Source of the DNA: Crenobacter cavernae
GTDB taxonomy: Bacteria; Pseudomonadota; Gammaproteobacteria; Burkholderiales; Chromobacteriaceae
NCBI RefSeq assembly: GCF_003355495.1
Contig: NZ_CP031337.1
Location: 558,001-622,000, forward strand
Reading direction: 5' to 3'
Length of the DNA stretch: 64,000 nucleotides
Below are positions 54,454-64,000 of this stretch, piece by piece. The position numbers were made by a program, and so were the translations under genes. The notes under the pieces are model-generated. The model worked only from the letters and a program-made list of their open reading frames with translations, searched no databases and was not told where the DNA came from. Positions within the stretch are counted from its first letter, which is position 1, and the number at the start of each line of letters is the position of its first letter.

Positions 54454-55914
54454 ATGCTCACGCTCAAAGACCCGTCGCTCCTGAAAACCCGCTGTTACCT
54501 CGAAGGCCGCTGGCAGGACGCCGACAGCGGCCGCGCCTTCGCCGTCGCCAACCCGGCCGACGGGTCGACCCTGGCCGAGCTGCCGGCGCTGGGCGCGGCC
54601 GAAACCCTTCGCGCGCTGGCCGCCGCCGAGGCCGCCTTCCCCGCCTGGAAACGCAAGAGCGCCAAGGAACGCGCGCAGATCCTGCGCCGCTGGTTCGACC
54701 TGACGATGGCGAACCAGGACGACCTCGCGCGCATCCTGACCGCCGAACAGGGCAAGCCGCTCGCCGAGGCGCGTGGCGAGATCGCCTACGGTGCCGCATA
54801 TATCGAGTGGTACGCCGAGGAGAGCAAGCGCGTCTACGGCGACACCATCCCGTCGCCCGGCGCGGACAGGCGCATCCTGGTGATCAAGCAGCCGATCGGC
54901 GTCGCCGCGGCGATCACGCCGTGGAACTTCCCGAACGCGATGATCCTGAGAAAAGCCGCGCCGGCGCTCGCCGCCGGCTGCCCGATCGTCGTGCGCCCGG
55001 CGTCGCAGACGCCGCTGTCGGCGCTGGCGCTCGCCGAACTGGCCGAGCGCGCCGGCATCCCGCACGGCGTGTTCTCGGTGATCACCGGCCCGTCCGGCGA
55101 GATCGGCCCGGCGCTGACCGGGTCCGACATCGTGAAAAAGCTGTCGTTCACCGGCTCTACCGAGGTTGGCCGAGCGCTGATCGCCGCGTGCGCGGCGACG
55201 GTGAAGAAGGTGTCGATGGAACTGGGCGGCAACGCGCCGTTCATCGTGTTCGACGACGCGGACCTCGACGCCGCGGTCGACGGCGCGCTGATCTCGAAGT
55301 ACCGCAACAGCGGCCAGACCTGCGTGTGCGCGAACCGCTTCTACGTGCAGGACGGCGTGTACGACGCGTTCGCCGAGAAATTCACCGCCGCGGTATCGCG
55401 GCTCAAGGTCGGCGACGGGACTGAGCCCGACGTCACGCAGGGCCCGTTGATCGACATGAACGCGGTCGTCAAGGTCGAGGAACACATCGCCGACGCGCTC
55501 GCGCACGGCGCGAAGCTATTGACCGGTGGCGCGCGCCACGCGCTCGGCGGGCAGTTCTTCGAGCCGACGGTGATCGCCGACGCGACCGCCGACATGAAAA
55601 TGGCACGCGAGGAAACCTTCGGCCCGGTCGCGCCGCTGTTCCGCTTCAAGACGGAGAAGGAGGCGATCGCGCTCGCCAACGACACCGAGTTTGGCCTCGC
55701 CAGCTATTTCTACGCGCGCGACGTCGGACGCATCTTCCGCGTCGCCGAGGGGCTCGAGTACGGCATGGTCGCGGTCAACGCCGGCATCCTGTCGAACGAG
55801 GCGGCGCCTTTCGGCGGCGTCAAGCAGTCCGGCCTCGGCCGCGAGGGCTCGAAGTACGGCATCGACGACTATCTGGAGATCAAGTACCTGTGTCTGGCCG
55901 GCTTGGACGGCTGA
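54454..55914 (+). CDS. gabD: Succinate/glutarate-semialdehyde dehydrogenase
   Basis: This 486-residue aldehyde dehydrogenase has the catalytic pair Glu256 (VSMELGGNAPFIVFDDAD) and Cys290 (SGQTCVCANRF). The cofactor loop TPWNFP is at 155-160, and GSTEVGR near 234. Arg and Ser residues are consistent with NADP use by GabD. It oxidises succinic semialdehyde to succinate, or glutarate semialdehyde to glutarate (DavD). GGGAGACCGCC precedes ATG 54454. Repeat copy at 55166. Confidence 0.94.
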   Translation: MLTLKDPSLLKTRCYLEGRWQDADSGRAFAVANPADGSTLAELPALGAAETLRALAAAEAAFPAWKRKSAKERAQILRRWFDLTMANQDDLARILTAEQGKPLAEARGEIAYGAAYIEWYAEESKRVYGDTIPSPGADRRILVIKQPIGVAAAITPWNFPNAMILRKAAPALAAGCPIVVRPASQTPLSALALAELAERAGIPHGVFSVITGPSGEIGPALTGSDIVKKLSFTGSTEVGRALIAACAATVKKVSMELGGNAPFIVFDDADLDAAVDGALISKYRNSGQTCVCANRFYVQDGVYDAFAEKFTAAVSRLKVGDGTEPDVTQGPLIDMNAVVKVEEHIADALAHGAKLLTGGARHALGGQFFEPTVIADATADMKMAREETFGPVAPLFRFKTEKEAIALANDTEFGLASYFYARDVGRIFRVAEGLEYGMVAVNAGILSNEAAPFGGVKQSGLGREGSKYGIDDYLEIKYLCLAGLDG

Positions 55915-55978
55915 ATCGGAGCCCAGGCTTGGCCGAGCCTGGAGCCGCCTACCCGCCGGACCGCGGAGGACGAGCGGC

Positions 55979-58341
55979 TTAGTCGCCGCTCATCACCAGC
56001 CGGTTACGTCCGCCGTGCTTGGCCGCGTAGCAGCGCACGTCGGCGCGCGCCATCGGGTCGGCCGGTATCTGGTCGTCCGGTTTGACGCGCGTGTAGCCGA
56101 TGCTGGCGCTGATGTGGTAGAGCCGGCCGTCCGGCCCTTCGAGCCGATAGTTGCCCAGCGCCGACAAGAGCTCGGACAGCAGCCGTTCGGCCACCGGCAG
56201 CGGGCAGTCGTACAGCAGCAACGCGAATTCGTCGCCGCCCAGGCGGGCGACGACGTCGCTCGCGCGCAAGGACTGCGCGATCAGCGTCGCCACCTCCTGC
56301 AGCAGCGCATCGCCCAGCAGATGACCGCCGCCGTCGTTGACCGCCTTGAAGTGGTCGAGGTCGAGCATCGCGACCGCGTGTTCGCCGCCGCGGCGCATCT
56401 CGTCGGCCAGCAAGGCCGACAGCGCCTGGTGAAAGCCGCGCCGGTTGCAGAGCCGCGTCAGCGGGTCGTGCAGCGCCTCCCAGCGGTGCGTCGCCTCGCG
56501 TTCGCGCCGCGGCGCATCGTCCTGGATCACCACCACGCGGTAATCCTCGAAACCCTGCGCGCCGCCGACGCGCGACACCGTCACCTCGACCGCGAAGCGC
56601 GTGCCGTCGTCGCGCACCAGATCCACCTGGCGTGCGCCGCCGTCGACCGACAGCGTGCCGATATTGAGCGGGTGGCCGCTCGCGCAATCGACGAAGCGCG
56701 CAACGCGGTTGAAAGGCCGGCCGGCGAGCTCGAACGGACGCAGGTCCAGCATCGCCAGCGCCGGCGGGTTCAGGTATTCGACCTCGCCCAGGTGGTTGGT
56801 CAGCACCACCGCCTCGCGGATCGATTCGAGGATCGCCAGCGCGCGTTCGCGCTCCATCGACAGCGCCTGGCGCGCGGTTTCCTCGGCGCTGATGTCGAGC
56901 AACACGCCGACGTAGCGCGCCGGCCCGTCGCCCGGCATCGCTTGGAAGCGCAAGGTCAAGAGCGGCGCCGGTTCGGCGCCGAGCGCGCAGCTGAAGCGCA
57001 CCGGCGCCCCCATCGCGACCGCGGCGCTCCACATCGACGCCACCTCGTCGCGCTCGCAGGAGGCAACGAGCTCGAACCACGACCGGCCTAGCGGCGGCGT
57101 GCCGTCGTGCGCCAAGAGATGATGGGCAGCCTGGTTGCAGTAACCGATCTCACCGCCGGCCGATACCACCAGCACGCCGAGCGGCGAGGTCTCGTTCAGC
57201 GTGCGAAAGAAGGCTTCGCGGTCGGCCAGCGCCGCCTCGGCCGCCTGCCGTGCGGCGAACACGCCCGACACCGCGTCGGCCACCGCCTGCAGTTCGGCGC
57301 CGCCGCCGGGCGAGAGCGGGCCGGTGTAGCGGCCTTCGTGCAAGGCCTCGACCTGCTCGCGCAAGGTGTCGAGCGGGCGCAACAGGCGGCGCAGCACCAG
57401 CCACGCGAGCGCGATCAGCACGGCGCCGGCCAGCCCCCCCGACACGAGCAGCACGCGGGTCAGCCGCGCGATCGGCGCGTACGCCTCGTCGGCAGGCAGC
57501 ACCGCCCCGACCACCCAGTTCGCGTTCGACAGCGGGCGGTAGGCGTACAAGGCGCGTGCGCCGCCCCGCCCGTGCCGGCTCTCGGCCACGCCCTGCCAGC
57601 CGGCGAGCGCCCTTTGCAGCAGCGGGTTCTCGTCGGGCTGCGCCACCGGCTGCATGATGCGGCTCGCGTCCGGGTGGAACAGCGTCGTCTGGCTGCGCAC
57701 CGAGCTGACCGTCAGGTAGCCGCTATGGCCGACCTTGAAGGCAGGAAATCGCCGAAGAACTCCGGCGAGAAGAGGTCGATCGTGCCGACCAGCATGCCGG
57801 CGAAGCGCCCCTCCTCGTCGAGCAGAGGCGCGGTGAACGCCACCAGGCTGCGGTTGCCGCTGGTGCGCGCGCGGAACGGCTCGGATACCACCGGCTTGAG
57901 CGTACGCGAGGTGCGCTGGAAATATTCGCGGAACTGGATGTTGATGCCGACGCGGCCCGGCAGCGGCGGCGCGTCGCCGACGATGCGCCCGTCGGCATCG
58001 ACGATCACCATCGAGTCGAACAGCGCGTTCAGATGGGCGAAGCGGGCGGCGAGCCGTGGCGCCTCGGCCGGCAAGGTATCGGCGTCGACGCCGACCGACT
58101 TCGCCGCCGCCTCGAGCAGTTGGCTGCGCTGCGCGAGGCGGTCGTCGAGGTCGGTGACGACTGCGCCGACCTGGGTAGTCAGATAATCGTTGAGCTGCGC
58201 GCGCAATTCGGCGGTCGCCTCGCGGTAAAACAGCCCGCCCTGCACCGCGAGCAGCGCGAGTCCCGCCAGCAGCAAGAGCAGCGTGATTCGGGTCTTGAGT
58301 TGTCCACGCGCCGCACCGGCGCGCGCAAAGGGCTTCGACAC
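55979..58341 (-). pseudogene. Membrane diguanylate cyclase (dCache-PAS-PAS-GGDEF) with frameshift
   Basis: Two adjacent frames make one protein. The first (58341 to stop at 57712) has a membrane helix (LKTRITLLLLLAGLALLAVQG) and the first half of a dCache sensor. The second (open from at least 57730 to 55979) has the rest of the sensor (FKVGHSGYL...), helix VLLVSGGLAGAVLIALAWLVL, a HAMP-like linker, two PAS domains and a GGDEF domain. The catalytic motif GGDEF and the inhibitory RxxD (RASD) five residues upstream are intact. Adding one base to the AAA run at 57746-57748 (TTT on the coding strand) restores the frame as GDFPAFKVGHSGYL. Sequencing error, a real mutation or phase variation are all possible. 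Confidence 0.85.
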
Positions 58342-58581
58342 TCGATTACCTCTCGTGAAGGACGGGAAGCCAGTCTGGACGCTGCCCTACTGTGGATGAG
58401 TCAAGCCATTGATAAATCATAACAAAACGGAAATTTTAATCCAAATCCATGCACCTATTTGACCATATACAATAAGGGTATACCCGCGATTGATTATGAC
58501 AATACTGAAATCGGCGGGTTAAAATAAGCACTCCCCATAAACATAGTCGTCACGCACGACACATACCAACGGAATAACATC
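58342..58581. other. AT-rich intergenic stretch upstream of the molbindin gene
   Basis: About 240 bp, clearly less GC-rich than the surroundings. A possible sigma-70 promoter is TTGACC near 58458 with TATACC about 15-16 bases on. No ModE-type palindrome is obvious. Confidence 0.4.
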
Positions 58582-59010
58582 ATGCTCACCAGTGCACGCA
58601 ACCAGTTCGTCGGCCAGATCAGCGCCATCCGCGAAGGCGCGGTCAACGACGAGATCGACATCGCGCTCGCCGGCGGCGACCAGCTCGTCGCCGTCATCAC
58701 CCGCGAGAGTACCCGTTCGCTCGGCCTGGCCACCGGTGGCGAGGCGATCGCGCTGGTGAAGGCGCCGTGGGTGATCCTCGCCAACCCGAGTTCGGGCGTG
58801 AAGCTGTCGACGCGCAACCGCCTCGAAGGCACCGTACGGGCGATCAACCATGGCGCGGTGAACACCGAGGTGCAGATCGCGCTCAAGGGCGGCGACGCGC
58901 TGACCGCGATCGTCACCCAGGACAGCGCGCGCGAACTCGGCCTCGTCGAAGGCGGCGCGGTGGTGGCCTTCTTCAAGGCGTCGCACGTGATCGTCGGCGT
59001 GCGCGGCTGA
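58582..59010 (+). CDS. Molbindin, tandem TOBE-domain molybdate-binding protein
   Basis: This 142-residue protein is made of two TOBE/Mop repeats: residues 3-68 (SARNQFVGQISAIREGAVNDEIDIALAGGDQLVAVIT) and 74-140 (STRNRLEGTVRAINHGAVNTEVQIALKGGDALTAIVT). It would store molybdate or tungstate in the cytosol, useful for the molybdopterin enzyme at 32758-35034. No modABC genes are adjacent. A repeat-based terminator follows. Confidence 0.9.
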   Translation: MLTSARNQFVGQISAIREGAVNDEIDIALAGGDQLVAVITRESTRSLGLATGGEAIALVKAPWVILANPSSGVKLSTRNRLEGTVRAINHGAVNTEVQIALKGGDALTAIVTQDSARELGLVEGGAVVAFFKASHVIVGVRG

Positions 59011-59034
59011 CAGCGACTCGGCCCGCGTCAACGC

Positions 59035-59073
59035 AAAAGGTTGGCCGAGCCCCCGAGGCTCGGCCAACCTTTT
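59035..59073 (+). terminator. Terminator built from an inverted TTGGCCGAG pair after molbindin
   Basis: AAAAGGTTGGCCGAGCC pairs with GGCTCGGCCAACCTTTT across CCGA; five T follow. Confidence 0.88.
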
Positions 59074-59147
59074 TGTTTGCGGCACGGCTGGCTTCAATCG
59101 CTGCCCGGGCCGGTTCATTCGTGTTTTGCTACGAATGGCACCCTGCA

Positions 59148-59184
59148 AAAAAGCTTGGCCGAGCATCACGCTCGGCCAAGCTTT
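59148..59184 (-). terminator. Terminator built from an inverted TTGGCCGAG pair after the 59207-60652 gene
   Basis: AAAGCTTGGCCGAGC (59150-59164) pairs with GCTCGGCCAAGCTTT (59170-59184); on the minus strand six T follow. Confidence 0.88.
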
Positions 59185-59206
59185 GTTCTTTGCGCAGCCT
59201 CGAAAA

Positions 59207-60652
59207 TCAGTGCAGCCGGCTCGCCTGCTCCGTCAACGGAATCCCCGCTTCCTTCAGGCACAGCGCGAGGTCTTCCCACGCCGCTTCCTTGTCCGGCGCG
59301 ACGTCCGACACTAGCGCCCACGGCGCGTGCGCGAGCACGTCGTCCTTGCCGCTCGCCTTGATCAGCACCTGGTAGGCGTAGTGCTCGGGCTGGTACTGCG
59401 CGACCGCCTCGAGGCCCGCCAATCCGCCGGCGCTGGCCGCGACCAGCGCGACGGTGACGCCAAGCCGCTTGCGGTTCCACGCCCGCGTGCCGGCCGACAG
59501 CGCCTCCCACCACGGCAGCGGCGCGAACAGCTCGGCCTCGCCGTATTCCATCTCGGCGCCAACCGCCTCCTGGACCAGCGGCATCACTGCGTCGAGCGCC
59601 TTGCGGCCGAGACGTTTCGCCTTGTCGAGAGGCAGCGTGCCGCGCTCGACGATGAACGGGATCCACGCCAGCACCAACTGCGGGTCGGCGGTCTGCCTTG
59701 CGGCCTCGAAGGTCGCGCGCGCCGCGTCCGGGTTGTACGGTGCGAAGTCGCAGCCGGCATCCATCACCGTCGCCAGTTGCGACAGGTTCTGGCACGCGCG
59801 CTCGTTCAGCATCTCGAGCGTGAACAGCGTCGGCGACACCCACAGCACCGCGTTCTGCGGCACGTCGAGCGCGTCGGCCAGCGGCGCCTCGATGCGTTCC
59901 AGCAGCGGGAAGTGCCACCACACGCCGCCCTGCGCGCGCGAGAACGCGAACGGCAGAGCCCACAGTTCGAACGACGCGAGGCTGCCGTCCTTCCTCAGCA
60001 CCTCGGGGAAGGCGATGCAGTCGCGCGCGGTGCCGATCAACAGCTCGCGCGCCGCCGGCTCTTTCAGCAAGGCGAGCTGCGCCTCGGTGAACACCGCCGG
60101 ATCGCCACCCGACAGCGCCATCTGCACCGTGGCCGATAGCTGCATCGCGTGTACCGGGCTCCCCAGCGCCTCGCGCGCCTTGGCGGCCAGGTCGTCGATG
60201 CGCTGGGCACGCTCGCGCGGCGGCAACGGCTCGCTCGCTCCCTCGCGGAATTCGCGTAGCTTCACGCCGGTTTCGCGCGCGGCGTACGCCTCGTTCAGGC
60301 GGCGATAGGCGTCCATCGCCGCGTCGCACACCTTCTGCAGCTCGTCGGCGGTCGGCACCTCGTCCCAGAAGTTGAAGTCGAACAGACGGAAACCCTGGCT
60401 GCACACGTAGACGGTCAGGTTTTCCTCTTCGTCGAACAGCATCGCACTGGCGAACGCGTCGGCCTCGACCTCGCGGCCCGGGAACGGCGTATTGTCTTCG
60501 CCGACCAGGCGGCAGACGAAAGCCGGAAATTCGGTATGAATCAGGTACTCGCTGGGCTCGATCCCGCTGTCGTCCACCGCATCGCCGAAAATGAATCGGC
60601 TGGGCAGGAAGGGGTCGCCCTTGATTCGCGCATTTCGGGGGTGGGATTTCAT
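59207..60652 (-). CDS. Hypothetical cytosolic protein
   Basis: I do not recognise this 481-residue protein with confidence. It starts MKSHPRNARIKGDPFLPSRFIFG, has no signal peptide, and only one weak hydrophobic stretch (VTVALVAASAGGLAGLEAVA, about residue 425). Notable segments are an acidic N-terminal part (LFDEEENLTVYVCSQGFRLFDFNFWDE, about 75-100) and VLWVSPTLFTLEMLNERACQNLSQL near 285. Codon use and GC content match the core genome, and a repeat-based terminator follows, so it is probably native. It may belong to a betaproteobacterial DUF. Confidence 0.7.
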   Translation of the reverse strand: MKSHPRNARIKGDPFLPSRFIFGDAVDDSGIEPSEYLIHTEFPAFVCRLVGEDNTPFPGREVEADAFASAMLFDEEENLTVYVCSQGFRLFDFNFWDEVPTADELQKVCDAAMDAYRRLNEAYAARETGVKLREFREGASEPLPPRERAQRIDDLAAKAREALGSPVHAMQLSATVQMALSGGDPAVFTEAQLALLKEPAARELLIGTARDCIAFPEVLRKDGSLASFELWALPFAFSRAQGGVWWHFPLLERIEAPLADALDVPQNAVLWVSPTLFTLEMLNERACQNLSQLATVMDAGCDFAPYNPDAARATFEAARQTADPQLVLAWIPFIVERGTLPLDKAKRLGRKALDAVMPLVQEAVGAEMEYGEAELFAPLPWWEALSAGTRAWNRKRLGVTVALVAASAGGLAGLEAVAQYQPEHYAYQVLIKASGKDDVLAHAPWALVSDVAPDKEAAWEDLALCLKEAGIPLTEQASRLH

Positions 60653-60992
60653 CGTCGCTGCAAGCCGTGATTGGACAAACCTTGGATTTTACCCTGATGC
60701 GTGCCCCGCCGATACCGCCGGCCGTCCGCGCCCGTTGCGGCCGGGCAATGGCAAGCCCGGACGTGCTTAGTGCGATGGCGGCGTCAGCAACTAAACAGAT
60801 GCGTGAGGCCGCGTTACTACGCAGGCAAGGCTTATCGACGGTGAGGTTGGCCGAGGTCGGCTAAAGGACTAAAGGACAAAGGGGCAAGGTTCGGCCCGCC
60901 CTGGTGGTGGGTCCCATCACACGCCGAGGCGGGTTGGGCGGGAGCATAAAGCAACAAACCCCCGTGCCAGGGGCACGGGGGTTGCGTAAGGG
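60653..60992. other. Intergenic stretch between hypothetical gene and 5S rRNA
   Basis: About 340 bp with no supported gene. It holds one TTGGCCGAG repeat (60847) and the rRNA operon terminator at 60954-60984. Confidence 0.5.
60954..60984 (-). terminator. rRNA operon terminator
   Basis: AACCCCCGTGCC pairs with GGCACGGGGGTT, just past the 3' end of 5S rRNA on the minus strand; weak T-rich tail. Confidence 0.75.
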
Positions 60993-61109
60993 GCGTCTGG
61001 CGGTGACCTACTTTCACACAGGTATCTGCACTATCATCGGCGCTGAGGCGTTTCACGGTCCTGTTCGGGATGGGAAGGGGTGGGACCACCTCGCTATGGC
61101 CGCCAGACA
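60993..61109 (-). rRNA. rrf: 5S ribosomal RNA
   Basis: About 117 nt. On the minus strand it starts TGTCTGGCGGCCATAGCGAG and ends GGTCACCGCCAGACGCC. The ends pair as helix I; the CCCGAACAGGACCGTGAAAC loop is typical. It lies about 120 nt after 23S. Confidence 0.95.
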
Positions 61110-61231
61110 TAAACTGTCAACAAACTTAGTAAGCCGAAGCGTGCCCCCGAGGGGTCACGGTTCAATCAAATTCTTGGGTGACGATCGTCTCTCGTCGCAG
61201 TCACAACACTCTTAAAGTGTCTCAAATGATA

Positions 61232-64000
<2,769 letters not shown>

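Overview
The window is 64 kb of GC-rich bacterial chromosome. Gene content and order point to a betaproteobacterium, most likely of the Neisseriales/Chromobacteriaceae. The supporting genes are petABC, sspA-sspB, glnK-amtB with a sigma-54 promoter, CIRCE-controlled groESL, ubiK-comM, yqgE-ruvX and smc. The taxonomic placement is an inference; no database search was possible.

Layout. (1) 1-11985 looks accessory, at least in part. It holds an sce7725/sce7726-type gene pair with a divergent HTH regulator, an AI-2E-family permease, a P-type cation ATPase, a YoaE-like TerC/CBS protein, uppP, htpX and a 620-residue TnsE-like protein. It ends in repeated, transposon-end-like DNA inserted in comM. 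(2) 11986-13130 holds the 5' remnant of comM, and ubiK. (3) 13400-24200 is housekeeping: glnK-amtB, sspAB, the cytochrome bc1 operon, a NIF3-family gene, groESL and a K+/H+ antiporter. (4) 24360-32560 has a degenerate EAL-like protein, dctA, tonB-smc, yqgE-ruvX and a small cytochrome c. (5) 32750-37070 is a formaldehyde-oxidation operon (adhC-fghA-ydeP-like). (6) 37220-39490 has initiator tRNA, rbgA and small genes. (7) 39800-45000 is a glutarate/glutaryl-CoA block (ETF-QO, class III CoA transferase, glutaryl-CoA dehydrogenase) with a divergent IclR regulator. (8) 45000-53000 has a CBS protein, argB, and a tetR-RND-TolC efflux operon. (9) 53000-59000 has gabT, gabD, a frameshifted diguanylate cyclase and a molbindin. 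(10) 59200-64000 has an unknown protein, then 5S and partial 23S rRNA on the minus strand.

How the genes connect. gabT/gabD (possibly 5-aminovalerate and glutarate-semialdehyde enzymes), the CoA transferase, GcdH, ETF-QO and cytochrome bc1 form a plausible route from lysine or 5-aminovalerate through glutaryl-CoA into the quinone pool.

The most striking signal is a dispersed short repeat with core TTGGCCGAG, often extended to AAGGTTGGCCGAGCC. I counted about 48 copies on both strands, in genes and between them. Several occur as inverted pairs that form transcription terminators. This is how DNA uptake sequences (DUS) behave in Neisseriaceae, but the sequence differs from the known GCCGTCTGAA core. 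Only one copy lies in the first 13.2 kb, next to an insertion that destroys comM, a natural-transformation gene.
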